The notes: generated from the letters alone by a model not told the origin. 64,000 nt of DNA from Zeimonas sediminis (GCF_023721795.1 NZ_JAMQYE010000001.1:1860001-1924000), one strand, 5' to 3'; shown: positions 36,621 through 45,995, counted from the first letter of the stretch. Translations and numbers: made by a program.

Positions 36621-38047
36621 GCCTGAATCTCGTCGTACTCCTCTACCTCGTCGCATCGGTCTGCTTCATCCAGGCGCTGAAGGGCCTGTCGCACCCGACC
36701 ACCTCGCGGCTTGGCAACACCTTCGGCATGGTCGGCATGGCGATCGCGGTGCTCACCACGATCGCCCTGATCGTCGAGCTCTCCGGCGAGGCCGGCGCGC
36801 TCGGGCTCGGCTGGGTGATCCTCGGCGTGGCGATCGGCGGCACCGCGGGCACGATCATGGCCAAGCGGGTCGAGATGACCAAGATGCCCGAGCTGGTCGC
36901 TTTCATGCACTCGATGATCGGCCTGGCCGCGGTGTTCATCGCGATCGCCGCGGTGGCCGAGCCCTGGGCCTTCGGCATCGCCGAGAAGGGCCAGCCGATC
37001 CCGCTGGGCAACCGGCTCGAGCTGTTCATCGGCACCTTCGTCGGCGCGATCACCTTCTCGGGCTCGGTGATCGCCTTCGGCAAGCTGTCGGGCAAGTACA
37101 AGTTCCGGCTGTTCCAGGGCGCGCCGGTGGTCTTCGCCGGCCAGCACATGCTGAACCTGGCGCTGGCGCTGGCCATGCTCGGCTTCGGCCTGTGGTTCTT
37201 CCTGACCCAGCAGTGGACGCCGTTCTGGATCATGACGATCCTGGCCTTCGTGCTGGGCGTGCTGATCATCATCCCGATCGGCGGCGCCGACATGCCGGTG
37301 GTGGTGTCGATGCTGAACAGCTACTCGGGCTGGGCGGCGGCCGGCATCGGCTTCTCGCTGAACAACAGCATGCTGATCATCGCCGGCTCTCTGGTCGGCT
37401 CGTCGGGCGCGATCCTGTCGTACATCATGTGCAAGGCGATGAACCGGTCGTTCTTCAACGTGATCCTCGGCGGCTTCGGCGGCGATGCCGGCGCGGCCGC
37501 CGCGGGCGGCGCGGCCGAGCAGCGCCCGGTCAAGTCGGGCTCGGCCGACGACGCGGCCTTCCTGCTCGGCAACGCGGACAGCGTGATCATCGTGCCGGGC
37601 TATGGCCTGGCAGTGGCGCGCGCCCAGCATCCGCTGAAGGAGCTGACCGACAAGCTGATCGAGCGCGGCATCTCGGTGAAGTACGCGATCCACCCGGTGG
37701 CGGGCCGCATGCCCGGTCACATGAACGTGCTGCTGGCCGAGGCCGAGGTGCCCTACGACCAGGTCTTCGAGATGGAGGACATCAACAGCGAGTTCGGCGA
37801 CACCGACGTGGTGCTGGTGCTCGGCGCCAACGACGTGGTGAACCCGGCCGCCAAGGACCCGAAGTCGCCGATCGCCGGCATGCCGATCCTCGAGGCCTAC
37901 AAGGCCCGCCAGGTCATCGTGAACAAGCGCTCGATGGCCTCCGGTTACGCGGGTCTGGACAACGAGCTGTTCTACATGGACAAGACGATGATGGTCTTCG
38001 GCGACGCGAAGAAGGTCGTCGAGGACATGGTCAAGGCGATCGAGTGA
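36617..38047 (+). CDS. pntB: NAD(P) transhydrogenase subunit beta
   Basis: A 476-residue membrane subunit. About nine hydrophobic helices occupy residues 1-270, including LVAFMHSMIGLAAVFIAIAAVAEP and the conserved GGADMPVVVSMLNSYSGWAAAGIGFSLNN. A Gly/Ala-rich linker (about 295-305) leads to the soluble NADP-binding domain III with VIIVPGYGLAVARAQHPLKEL, AIHPVAGRMPGHMNVLLAEA and MASGYAGLDNELFY. It ends the pnt operon, and a MarC gene follows 25 bases later. Confidence 0.96.
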   Translation: MSLNLVVLLYLVASVCFIQALKGLSHPTTSRLGNTFGMVGMAIAVLTTIALIVELSGEAGALGLGWVILGVAIGGTAGTIMAKRVEMTKMPELVAFMHSMIGLAAVFIAIAAVAEPWAFGIAEKGQPIPLGNRLELFIGTFVGAITFSGSVIAFGKLSGKYKFRLFQGAPVVFAGQHMLNLALALAMLGFGLWFFLTQQWTPFWIMTILAFVLGVLIIIPIGGADMPVVVSMLNSYSGWAAAGIGFSLNNSMLIIAGSLVGSSGAILSYIMCKAMNRSFFNVILGGFGGDAGAAAAGGAAEQRPVKSGSADDAAFLLGNADSVIIVPGYGLAVARAQHPLKELTDKLIERGISVKYAIHPVAGRMPGHMNVLLAEAEVPYDQVFEMEDINSEFGDTDVVLVLGANDVVNPAAKDPKSPIAGMPILEAYKARQVIVNKRSMASGYAGLDNELFYMDKTMMVFGDAKKVVEDMVKAIE

Positions 38048-38072
38048 CCGGCGCAGCCAGTATCATCGGCCG

Positions 38073-38726
38073 ATGATCTGGCTGTTCTCGGACATCTTCG
38101 CGACCTTCTTCCTGGGCTCGTTCGTGAGCCTGGTCACGATCATCAACCCGCCGTCGGCGATCCCGCTGTTCAATTCGCTGAGCGCGGACCTCGACGACGA
38201 CGAGACGGAAAGGCTCGCCCGGCGCGGCCCGCTATATGCGTTCGCGATCCTCACGGTGAGCCTGTTCGCCGGCTCGCTGATCCTCAACACCTTCGGCATC
38301 TCGCACGCCGCGCTAAGGGTCGCCGGCGGCATCGTGGTCGCGCTGCTCGGCCACGAGATGCTGTTCCGCCGCGAGCAGCGCCGCGGCGACCCGGCCGTCG
38401 AAAGGCCGCACAATCCGGCCTTCTTCCCGCTCGCCCTGCCCGGCATCAGCGGTCCCGGCACGATCGCGGTGGTCATCGGCATCTCCACCGAGATCCAGGA
38501 GCTGGGCGGCTGGGGCGGCGTCGCGATCGCGTCGATCGCCACCGTCGCCGCAATGGCCCTCACCTGCGTTCTCAGCTGGCTCACGCTGCGCAGCGCCCGG
38601 CAGATATCGAATAGACTCGGTCGCAGCGGCATCGAGGCGATGACCCGGCTGATGGGCTTCCTGCTGATCTGCATCGGCGTGCAGTTCATCGCCTCGGGCA
38701 TCCGCAGCTTCGTCTCCGGCATCTGA
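38073..38726 (+). CDS. MarC/SNARE-like family membrane protein
   Basis: A 217-residue inner-membrane protein with about six helices, matching the MarC (UPF0056) family. The N-terminal FLGSFVSLVTIINPPSAIPLFNSLS and the mid-protein FFPLALPGISGPGTIAVVIGI are the two family repeats with conserved Asn-Pro and Pro-Gly. The molecular function of MarC is not established; the early link to multiple antibiotic resistance was not confirmed. It starts 25 bases after pntB and may be read from the pnt operon. Confidence 0.9.
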   Translation: MIWLFSDIFATFFLGSFVSLVTIINPPSAIPLFNSLSADLDDDETERLARRGPLYAFAILTVSLFAGSLILNTFGISHAALRVAGGIVVALLGHEMLFRREQRRGDPAVERPHNPAFFPLALPGISGPGTIAVVIGISTEIQELGGWGGVAIASIATVAAMALTCVLSWLTLRSARQISNRLGRSGIEAMTRLMGFLLICIGVQFIASGIRSFVSGI

Positions 38727-38789
38727 ACCCGCGGCCCGCGCGCGTCAGGTTCCCCGCCGTCGCCGCGACGCAGCCTGCAAGGAGAAGGA

Positions 38790-39137
38790 ATGAACCGCGC
38801 AGTCACCGTCCGCTCGGCCGAAGAGGAGTCGCTTCGCAAGTACGCGATGCTCGGCTACGCGATGCACCTGTTCGGCCTCGTGTCGATCGTGGGCTTCGTC
38901 GTCGGCCTGATCGTGGCCTGGATCAAGCGCGACGACGCCGCCGGCACCGTGTACTACAGCCACTTCGCCTGGCAGAGCCGCTCGTTCTGGTGGTTCCTGC
39001 TCTGGTTCGTGCTGCTGCTGGTGCCCACGCTGATCACCGTCGGCTTCGTTCCGTTCTTCGTGCTCGCCCAGATCTGGTTCGCCTACAGGATGATCAAGGG
39101 ATGGATGCGCCTGAACGACGACCGCGAGGTGGCCTGA
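38790..39137 (+). CDS. Small DUF4870-like membrane protein
   Basis: A 115-residue protein with three hydrophobic segments, at about 23-44, 66-87 and 88-102. The middle of the protein, IVAWIKRDDAAGTVYYSHFAWQSRSFWW, resembles the YSHFxWQ-type central part of DUF4870/YIP-like small membrane proteins common in Burkholderiales. AAGGAGAAGG precedes the ATG at 38790. The function is unknown. The following gene overlaps its 3' end by 37 bases. Confidence 0.82.
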   Translation: MNRAVTVRSAEEESLRKYAMLGYAMHLFGLVSIVGFVVGLIVAWIKRDDAAGTVYYSHFAWQSRSFWWFLLWFVLLLVPTLITVGFVPFFVLAQIWFAYRMIKGWMRLNDDREVA

Positions 39138-39898
39138 CCGTCGTCCGGGCCAAGGACGCGCCGACGGCATTCGAGCCGCCGGCGAGCACCGGCTCCCCGG
39201 GCGACTCGCCGTCGCGGCTGCGCCGGCTGCTGCTGGCCGGCGCAGCGGTCCTGCCCGCCGCCTGCGCCGCGCCGCCCCGGCTGCCGGCGCCTGCCGTGCC
39301 GCCGCCGCGCCCGAGCGTGGCGGTCGGCCAGCGCTGGCGCTACGAAACGATCGACCTGTACCGGCGCGAGCGCATCGGCGAGCTGGTCGCCACGGTGAGC
39401 GGCGCCTCTCCCCTGCTCGTCGCGCTCGCCGGCGCCGACGGCGCGCCGATCGGCGAGGAGCGCTGGGCCCGCCCCTGGGACGTCGAGCTCGAGCTGGCCT
39501 TCGACATGCCGCAGCGCTACGAAAGGCCGATGCCGCTTCTGCCCGACCGGCTCGAGCCGGGAGCGACCCGCAGCGACACCACCTATTTCCGCGTGCCGGG
39601 CTCCGACGACCGGCTCTACTGGCAGCAGCGGGTCAAGGCGATCCGCTGGGAGCGGATCGAGGTGCCGGCCGGCGGCTTCGACACGCTGCGCATCGAGCGC
39701 TTCGTCAACTTCCGGCACGTGGACATCTGGCGCGAGTACCCGTGGCGGCTCGACACGCTGTGGTACGCGCCGGCGGTCGGCCGATGGGTGCAACGGGAGT
39801 GGACCGGCGAGTACCGCTGGCCGGGCGGGCGCTCGCCGGCGATCCTGCGCGAGGACTGGGTGGCCTGGCGGCTGCTCGACTGGCAGCGCGGCGCCTGA
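39101..39898 (+). CDS. Hypothetical exported protein or lipoprotein
   Basis: A 265-residue protein if the ATG at 39101, inside the preceding gene, is used. No other ATG lies ahead of the export signal. Residues about 32-50 (SPSRLRRLLLAGAAVLPAACAAPP) look like a signal sequence with a twin-arginine and an imperfect lipobox (LPAAC). The mature part contains VGQRWRYETIDLYRRERIGE, YWQQRVKAIRWERIEVPAGGFDTLRIERFVNF and LDTLWYAPAVGRWVQREWTG, a pattern like DUF3108-type outer envelope proteins. The true start could be later at a non-ATG codon. Its stop abuts the convergent pilY1 stop with no gap. Confidence 0.7.
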   Translation: MDAPERRPRGGLTVVRAKDAPTAFEPPASTGSPGDSPSRLRRLLLAGAAVLPAACAAPPRLPAPAVPPPRPSVAVGQRWRYETIDLYRRERIGELVATVSGASPLLVALAGADGAPIGEERWARPWDVELELAFDMPQRYERPMPLLPDRLEPGATRSDTTYFRVPGSDDRLYWQQRVKAIRWERIEVPAGGFDTLRIERFVNFRHVDIWREYPWRLDTLWYAPAVGRWVQREWTGEYRWPGGRSPAILREDWVAWRLLDWQRGA

Positions 39899-42800
39899 TC
39901 AGGACTTGTCGATCCTCTGGTAGCGGAAGACCGGCTTGCGGTCCGGCCGGACCTTGGGCACGACCTTCGTCGGCGACAAGGGCGTCGGCCCCGGGCCCCC
40001 GATCACGAAGGGCACCAGCTTGCCGTCGACCAGCACCACGCCGCCGACCGGCGACGGCGGGATGCCCTGCGACACGAAGGTCGTCACCAGAGGCTTGTCG
40101 GGAAGCCGCGCGCCGGTCTGGAAGTCGATCTGGTAGGCACGCGCCGTGCCCAGGTTCAGGCACGAACTCGCGGCGGACTTCGCCTGGAAGGTGCTGAAGT
40201 AGGTGACGCCCGCCAGCGTGAGCGGAGCGGTGACGACCTGCTCGTAGGGCTCGACCGTCGTCGACAGGTCGCGGAACCAGCCCTTGAAGCTCGCGATCGT
40301 CGTCGGATCGATCGGATCCATGTCGGTGACGTTCTTCAGGTCGGCAAGGTCGATGCCGCCGGCGCTGCTGCCGTAGCCCCGCGCGGCCACCACCCCGGAC
40401 GTCACCGCCACGTTGTCGCGGATGCCGTAGAAGCGGTTCAGCACCTTCGCCGCGTTCGACGATGAGGTCGGCTTCTCACGATCGCCGGTGCCCACCAGCA
40501 CGGTGACCTGGTTGCCCAGCACGACCGTGCTCGGCGCGTACATGAACTTCCGGCGCTCGGACAAGTCGCCGCCCCACTGCGACACCTCGGCGATCTTCAC
40601 CATCGGCCAGTCGGCCACGCCGCCCGGATAGGCCCGGTAGCCGTCTGCCGGATTGCTGGTGTTGATCCGCCAGACGTTGCCTCGCGTGTCGACCGCATAG
40701 AGCGCATCGACGAAGCCGTCGCGGTTCACGTCGACCGCGGCGACGTCCGCCGCGAAGCGGCCGCCGTCCGCGCCCGGATCGAAGAAACGCAGGTGGGACG
40801 GGCTGGACGCCGCCGCGTCGCGGACCACTACGCCGCGCCCGCGGGTGACGCCGGCGCAGGCGGCGGCCGGGTCCTCGCTGTCCTCGCAGCTGTCGTAACC
40901 GGCCCCGAAGACGACCAGGGGCTCGGTGATGCCCTTGACGCGGAAGGCCGTCGGCGTCGACCAGCTCTGGCCCATCCGGGGTTCGTTGGCGTCGCTGTAG
41001 CGCCACATCAGCGTCGGCTGGTTCGCGCCGGTGCCCGGCTTCTTCGACACGTCGAAGGCGTAGACGGCCCGGCCGCCGCGGCGCATCGTCGGGAAGACGT
41101 AGACCTTGTCCACCGAGCTCGCGCTGCGCTCCTGGTAGCCGCCGATCGAACCGTCGAAGAAATAGGTCTTCGGCTTGGGCGCCGGCGTCAGGTCCGGGTC
41201 CACGTTCGGGAAGGAGACCAGCGGCGAGTTGCTGCGCAGCCGGGTCAGGCCGCTCCAGTGTTCCGGCGCCACGAAGGCCCACAGCTCGTTGCCGTCGGCG
41301 GCCCCCTGGTTCCCGTTGATCGCGCGCAGCATGCCGTCGCCGGCGCCGTAGAACACGACCACGTCGTCGACGCCGTTCACGCCGTAGTTGACCGCCAGCG
41401 GCCTCGAGTGGACGACCTCGCCGTGGACCGTCGGGCGCGTCGCGCTGGCCGCCAGGCCATAGGCGGTGTAGTCGCTTGCGCCGGTCCCGGCGTTGTAGAC
41501 GCCGTCGCCGCGGTTCTCGCCGCGCACCCACTTGACCAGGTCCTCGCTGAGCCCGAAGGCGCCGCCGCTTCCCGAGGTGAAGTCGACGATCGAGGCGCAG
41601 GTCGCGTTCGAGCAGGTCCGGATGTTGCGCGCGGCGTGCCCGAGCGCCCGCAGCCGCTGCGCGGCCCCGCCGCGCTCGACCATCGGCCCGTCGGGGCGGT
41701 CGGACCACGGCGACAGCGCCGAGGTCTCGCACGCGCTCGGCAGGTTCATGCCGGTGATGCTCTCCCAGTACGTGCCGCTGTCGCTGGTCCAGTAGCTGAC
41801 CGCGCAGTTCTGGATGAAGCCGGTGTTCACCGCGTCGACGGCGACGGCCCCGAGCGAATCCGCCAGGTACATCGTGCCGCCGTCGAGGCCGAAGCGGTAC
41901 TGCTTCAGGTTGCCCTGCCAGCGCTGCTGGGCGTTCGCGTCGGGCCGGAACACGCCCATGAACACCTGGTTCAGGAAGGTGCCCTGCGTGTTCACGCTGA
42001 CCGGCAGCGAGGCCGAGGCGAACACGCTGTTGACCGACGCGATCTGGGTCAGGATGTTCGTGAAGGCCGAGACCAGCGCGTAGAGGTCGCCGCCGACGGT
42101 GAAGTAGCCGCCGACCCCGCTCTGGTCGGCCATCGACTTCAGCAGCGCGGACTGCTTCAGGTCCTGCGCCTTGTTGAAGACGTCGATCGTGAACAGCCGG
42201 ACGTTCTGCGCGCCGGGCGCATCGCTCACATCTGTCGTGTACAGGAACTTCGCCCACTCGTCGCCGAAGCGCACGTCGCTCTTGTCCCTGTTCAGCAGCG
42301 GCTTCGGGTAGATCTGCGGGCCCGGGTCGTGGCCCAGGCGGCTCATCAGCGTGTTGCTCGGGTACGGCGACGCGTTCGCGTTCGTGCCGTAGTCCGAGTT
42401 CGGCCAGGTGTTGCCGACCAGCACCATGTAGTTGTTGCCGCAGGAGGCGTCGCCGGTCAGCGGGCTCCGGTAGGTCATCCGCGAGCCGTCGGTGAAGGCA
42501 TCCGGGTCGTCCGCCGGCGTCGGGTCGCCGTAGCGCTCGGGCCCGTAGCCGGTGCGGCCGACCGGCGTGCCCGGCGTGCCCGATGCGTAGCCGCCCGGGC
42601 TGGTCCAGCCGCCGAAGTACTTGAAGGCCTCGTACATGCCGTTGCCGTAGCCGGCCGACGACGAGGTCTTCAGGCTGCTGTCGGTCGGGTTGCTCGCCAT
42701 CCACTCCAGGTCGGCGAGCATCGTCGCGCAGCGCGCCGCGGTCATCGGGGCCACCCGATGCCGGATGTAGGTGCTGGTGACCGAGCTGCCGTCCGCCGCG

Positions 42801-43201
42801 CCGACGTTCGAAGGCGAGAACATCATGATGCCGACGTTCACCGACAGCTTCTTGTCGGCGCCGCAGACGAGCTCGTTGAGCACCAGCTTCAGCGCCCGGG
42901 CCTCGACCGCGCCCTGCACCAGCGACGAGTTGGCGCCGAAGACCTGGTCGACGTAGCCGCTGCACACCGCGGCCTTGGTCGGATCGGCGAGCGCGCTGCA
43001 CTTGGCCAGGACGTCCGACTTCTTCCAGGCCTGGTTGTTGGCCGACCAGTTCGAGGTGTTGTCCAGATAGAACAGCACGTTCGGCGCCACCGCGCCGCCG
43101 TCGACGCCGGCGTACAGGTCGATGTCCTCGGCCGACGCGGGAAGGATGGCCGCCGCGGCCAGCGCCGCGAGCAGGCACGACTTCGATCGATTCTTCTTCA
43201 T
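39899..43201 (-). CDS. pilY1: PilY1-like type IV pilus tip/biogenesis protein
   Basis: A 1100-residue exported protein with a signal peptide (MKKNRSKSCLLAALAAAAILPASA). The N-terminal third holds a vWA-like region opening NVLFYLDNTSNW, whose metal site is degenerate (D-x-T-x-N). The C-terminal half is the PilC/PilY1 beta-propeller (VVFYGAGDGMLRAINGNQ, ELWAFVAPEHW, VYVFPTMRRGGRAVYAFDVS). An EF-hand-like calcium loop DVNRDGFVD lies at 824-832. In studied species PilY1 controls pilus extension, adhesion and surface sensing. It is the last gene of the minor-pilin operon, 49 bases after pilX. Confidence 0.92.
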   Translation of the reverse strand: MKKNRSKSCLLAALAAAAILPASAEDIDLYAGVDGGAVAPNVLFYLDNTSNWSANNQAWKKSDVLAKCSALADPTKAAVCSGYVDQVFGANSSLVQGAVEARALKLVLNELVCGADKKLSVNVGIMMFSPSNVGAADGSSVTSTYIRHRVAPMTAARCATMLADLEWMASNPTDSSLKTSSSAGYGNGMYEAFKYFGGWTSPGGYASGTPGTPVGRTGYGPERYGDPTPADDPDAFTDGSRMTYRSPLTGDASCGNNYMVLVGNTWPNSDYGTNANASPYPSNTLMSRLGHDPGPQIYPKPLLNRDKSDVRFGDEWAKFLYTTDVSDAPGAQNVRLFTIDVFNKAQDLKQSALLKSMADQSGVGGYFTVGGDLYALVSAFTNILTQIASVNSVFASASLPVSVNTQGTFLNQVFMGVFRPDANAQQRWQGNLKQYRFGLDGGTMYLADSLGAVAVDAVNTGFIQNCAVSYWTSDSGTYWESITGMNLPSACETSALSPWSDRPDGPMVERGGAAQRLRALGHAARNIRTCSNATCASIVDFTSGSGGAFGLSEDLVKWVRGENRGDGVYNAGTGASDYTAYGLAASATRPTVHGEVVHSRPLAVNYGVNGVDDVVVFYGAGDGMLRAINGNQGAADGNELWAFVAPEHWSGLTRLRSNSPLVSFPNVDPDLTPAPKPKTYFFDGSIGGYQERSASSVDKVYVFPTMRRGGRAVYAFDVSKKPGTGANQPTLMWRYSDANEPRMGQSWSTPTAFRVKGITEPLVVFGAGYDSCEDSEDPAAACAGVTRGRGVVVRDAAASSPSHLRFFDPGADGGRFAADVAAVDVNRDGFVDALYAVDTRGNVWRINTSNPADGYRAYPGGVADWPMVKIAEVSQWGGDLSERRKFMYAPSTVVLGNQVTVLVGTGDREKPTSSSNAAKVLNRFYGIRDNVAVTSGVVAARGYGSSAGGIDLADLKNVTDMDPIDPTTIASFKGWFRDLSTTVEPYEQVVTAPLTLAGVTYFSTFQAKSAASSCLNLGTARAYQIDFQTGARLPDKPLVTTFVSQGIPPSPVGGVVLVDGKLVPFVIGGPGPTPLSPTKVVPKVRPDRKPVFRYQRIDKS

Positions 43202-43250
43202 CGCAGGAATCTCCCGGCCTGTTTCGAGGCTGGCCCGTTGCCCGGTCGCG

Positions 43251-43868
43251 TCAGTCGCATGAATCGAGTTCGTCGACGCCGCGCCGGACCGCGACGCCCT
43301 GCCTGACCGCGACCGACGCGGCCAGCAGCTGGTCGTCGCTCGCGGCGGCCTCGAGCTGGTAGAGCACGTCGGCGCACAGCGATTCGTCGTTGGCCGAGCC
43401 GAGCGCGGTCGGATCGACGATCGTCAGCGGCGTCCCGCCCCCGCCGAAGCACGACGAGTCGCTGGCCGCCACGTAGGAAACGCCGGCGCCGGTCGTCTTG
43501 ATCAGCTCGCCGTTCTTCAGCACCCTCGAGCGCACGCAGCGCATGTTCCTGACGCTGACGTCGATCGAGGCCGCGGTGCCGTCGGCGGAAGTGGACAGCC
43601 CGAGGTTCACCGGCAGGACAGCGCCGGCGCCGCGATAGACGTCCCAGGTGTCGGCCGGTGAGTTCAGCACCAGGTCCAGCGCATAGTTGGCGGCGGTGGT
43701 CGCCTCGCTGCGGACCTGCTCGTTGCCGACGACCTGCGTGTGCCGCATCGACAGCCGGATGACGCCCACCGCGATCAGCATGACCATCAGCAGCATCACC
43801 ATGCCGACCAGCAGGGTGGCGCCGCGCTGGCCGGGGCGGGATCCCGCAAAGTGCCCGTTCGCGCTCAT
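43251..43868 (-). CDS. pilX: Minor pilin PilX
   Basis: A 205-residue minor pilin with a short leader cut at about Gly16 (RPGQRG-ATLLVG). A long hydrophobic helix LLVGMVMLLMVMLIAVGVIRLSMRHTQVVGNEQ follows. Position 5 of the mature chain is Val rather than Glu, as is common for PilX/GspK-type tip pilins. The globular part carries several Cys. The start codon shares one base with the pilW stop (TGATG). PilX, PilV, PilW, FimT and PilE should form the priming tip complex with PilY1. Confidence 0.87.
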   Translation of the reverse strand: MSANGHFAGSRPGQRGATLLVGMVMLLMVMLIAVGVIRLSMRHTQVVGNEQVRSEATTAANYALDLVLNSPADTWDVYRGAGAVLPVNLGLSTSADGTAASIDVSVRNMRCVRSRVLKNGELIKTTGAGVSYVAASDSSCFGGGGTPLTIVDPTALGSANDESLCADVLYQLEAAASDDQLLAASVAVRQGVAVRRGVDELDSCD

Positions 43869-44839
43869 CACTGCTCCCGCCGCGATTTCGGCGTCACGAA
43901 TGGGACGTAGGTGCTGTACACCCGGCGCTTCACGTTGCCGGAGGCGACGGCGGGCACGTCGAGCGTCACGTCGTCCATCACGAACTGCATGGCCGCGCCG
44001 GTGTTCCGGCTCGCGACGTCGGAGCGCGCCAGCAGCCAGACCTTCGCGCCCACGACCTGCGGCCACTGCGCGCCGGCACAGCCGGCCAGCTTGGCCGCGA
44101 AGCAGTCGGCAGTGCCGTCCCCGTCGGCGTCGAACCCGTAGCTGACCTGCATCTGCTCGATGCCCTCGACCAGCGGCGCCGCCGCGGCCGGCCCGGCGGG
44201 AAGGATGTCCACCCGGGTCAGCACGTCGTTGCCGTCGACGTAGTAGAAGCGCCGGATCAGCTTTCGCTTCTCGGCGAGCACGCCGCCGCAGTCCTTGTCC
44301 CTCAGCGGGAAGGAGCCTCCGCCGACCGCCAGGACGAAGGGCGTCGTGCTGTACTCGGGACCGCACTCGGACACCTGCAGGTAGGCATTGGTCGCGGCCT
44401 CGGCCTCGCACGCCGCCTCGCCGACCGCGCAGGTGCTGGCGCGCTGGATGAAGATCGCGTCGGTGCCGGCCTTGCGGACCACGCACCCGGGATCGGCTTC
44501 GTCGTTGTTGATGCCCACCGCGTGAACGGCCAGGGAGTCCGCCCAGTCGGCCAGGTCGACCGAGCACACGGAAGCGTTGCTGCCGATCGGCTGGGCCAGC
44601 GTGCCCAGGAAGCCGGCCTGAGACAGCTCCCGGGCCAGCAGGTCGGTCGCGTAGCGACCGTTCTCGATGACGTCGGCGCTGAGCTGGACCTCTCGGCGCG
44701 ACGAGGAGCTGCCGACGAAGATCGCGGTCATCGCGACCAGGATCAGCAGGCCGATCGTCATCGAGATCATCAGCTCGACGAGGGTCAGGCCGAACTGCCG
44801 GCGCGGGCGAGCGAAGCGTTGCGGGCGATGCGGTCTCAT
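43868..44839 (-). CDS. pilW: Minor pilin PilW
   Basis: A 323-residue minor pilin. The prepilin motif QFG-LTLVELMISM is cut after Gly17, keeping Glu5 (Glu22), and is followed by the hydrophobic ISMTIGLLILVAMTAIFVGSSSSRREVQLSADVIENGRYATDLLARELSQAGFLG region. The segment from the repeated Ser residues through ENGRYA is typical of PilW. The globular domain is Cys-rich. It lies 11 bases after pilV and overlaps pilX by one base. Confidence 0.88.
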   Translation of the reverse strand: MRPHRPQRFARPRRQFGLTLVELMISMTIGLLILVAMTAIFVGSSSSRREVQLSADVIENGRYATDLLARELSQAGFLGTLAQPIGSNASVCSVDLADWADSLAVHAVGINNDEADPGCVVRKAGTDAIFIQRASTCAVGEAACEAEAATNAYLQVSECGPEYSTTPFVLAVGGGSFPLRDKDCGGVLAEKRKLIRRFYYVDGNDVLTRVDILPAGPAAAAPLVEGIEQMQVSYGFDADGDGTADCFAAKLAGCAGAQWPQVVGAKVWLLARSDVASRNTGAAMQFVMDDVTLDVPAVASGNVKRRVYSTYVPFVTPKSRREQ

Positions 44840-44850
44840 GCGGCCGGCCC

Positions 44851-45504
44851 TCAGAGCGTCAGCTTCAGGTCGGGCACGAGCACGCGCAGCGAGACGCCGC
44901 GCCGAAGCCCCGCGCCGAAGTCCACGCCCGACGCGCAGCGGTTCGCCCCCGCCGGAGAGTCCGCCGGCGGCTCGGCGCCTGCCTGCAGGCCCTGCCAGAC
45001 GACGACCAGGAAGACGTCGGCCAGCGCATTGGCCTGCGGCGGCTCGACGCGGATCAGGCAGCCGCGGGCGCCGATCATCGCGCCGACCTTGCTGCCGCCC
45101 TCGATCGCCGCCGCACCTTCCAGCGAGCGAGACCATTCGCACAGCTGCGCCTTCGCGCCCGCCGGGGCGCCGGAGCAGTCGAGCAGCCCGGCCTCGCCGG
45201 CTGCGCCGCCGCCCACGTGGACGCTGCCGTCGGTCGAGCTGAGATCCGCCGCGAGGAACTCGTCGATCACGCCGCGCGAGCTCGCGAGTCGCGATTCCAT
45301 CTCGCGCAGCAGCGACAGCGCCTGGCCGCGCTGGTAGGACTCGAACTCCACGCTGGCGGCGCGCGTCTGCATCGCGACCACGCCGAGCAGCCCGATCGAG
45401 ACGACGACGATGGTGACCAGCACCTCGATCAGCGTGAAACCGCCGGACGCGAGCCGCGCCCGCGCGAGGCGGGATTCGCCGCGCGGCATCCGCCTGGCTA
45501 GCAT
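44851..45504 (-). CDS. pilV: Minor pilin PilV
   Basis: A 217-residue minor pilin. The leader is cut at Gly22 (SGG-FTLIEVLVTIVVVSIGLLGVVAMQ), and Glu27 is the conserved Glu5. The helix end GLLGVVAMQTRAASVEFESYQRGQALSLLREMESRL is the PilV hallmark. The ATG at 45504 overlaps the fimT stop by seven bases; an ATG at 45489 would also leave a full leader. It is third in the operon. Confidence 0.86.
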   Translation of the reverse strand: MLARRMPRGESRLARARLASGGFTLIEVLVTIVVVSIGLLGVVAMQTRAASVEFESYQRGQALSLLREMESRLASSRGVIDEFLAADLSSTDGSVHVGGGAAGEAGLLDCSGAPAGAKAQLCEWSRSLEGAAAIEGGSKVGAMIGARGCLIRVEPPQANALADVFLVVVWQGLQAGAEPPADSPAGANRCASGVDFGAGLRRGVSLRVLVPDLKLTL

Positions 45505-45995
45505 TCGCCGTCCTCCGCCGACGTGCGGCCGGTCGAGGTGACCGTCACGCACTGCGCGACCCCCGCATTCGACACCTCGACCGTGAGCGGAACGCCATCG
45601 CGCTCGGTCAGGCGACCGTAGCCGTTGAACACGAAGCGGGCCGCCCCCGAGGCGACGCCGGAGAACGGATCCTGGGTGTGCAGCGTGGCGCCGCCCGACT
45701 GGATGGTCCAGCCGTCGGCGACGTCGTCGAATTCGAATGCAACGTCGGCGTTGCGCTTGATCGCCTCGCTGCGCGCGAGCCAAAGCGACTCGTTGAGCGC
45801 GGACACCGCCGAGCGCACCTTCTGGGTCGCTGTCAGCTCCCTGAAGGACGGGCCCGCGAGCGACGCGAAGATCGCGACGACCGCGAGCACGATCATCAGC
45901 TCGACGAGCGTGAAGCCGCGCGCGCCTGCTGCGGCCCGCGCGGCGCGGGCGCCGGTTGCGGGCCGAGGATGCGCGACGCGTCCCGGAGCCGTCAT
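45498..45995 (-). CDS. fimT: Minor pilin FimT/GspH family
   Basis: A 165-residue pseudopilin. The prepilin site is ARG-FTLVELMIVLAVVAIFASLAGPSFRELTATQKVRSAVSALNESLWLARSEAIKRN; cleavage falls after Gly27 and Glu32 is Glu5. The block from SEAIKRN on is the GspH/FimT domain signature. The ATG at 45995 shares one base with the pilE stop; a GTG one codon earlier is possible. It ends with a Cys-containing tail. Confidence 0.86.
   Translation of the reverse strand: MTAPGRVAHPRPATGARAARAAAGARGFTLVELMIVLAVVAIFASLAGPSFRELTATQKVRSAVSALNESLWLARSEAIKRNADVAFEFDDVADGWTIQSGGATLHTQDPFSGVASGAARFVFNGYGRLTERDGVPLTVEVSNAGVAQCVTVTSTGRTSAEDGEC

Noticed and set aside
40793-43306. A long plus-strand open frame (837 codons) opposite pilY1
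   Set aside because: It has His/Arg/Val-rich low-complexity translation, no ribosome site and no recognisable domain, and lies exactly antisense to the well-supported PilY1 gene. It is typical of GC-rich third-codon shadowing.
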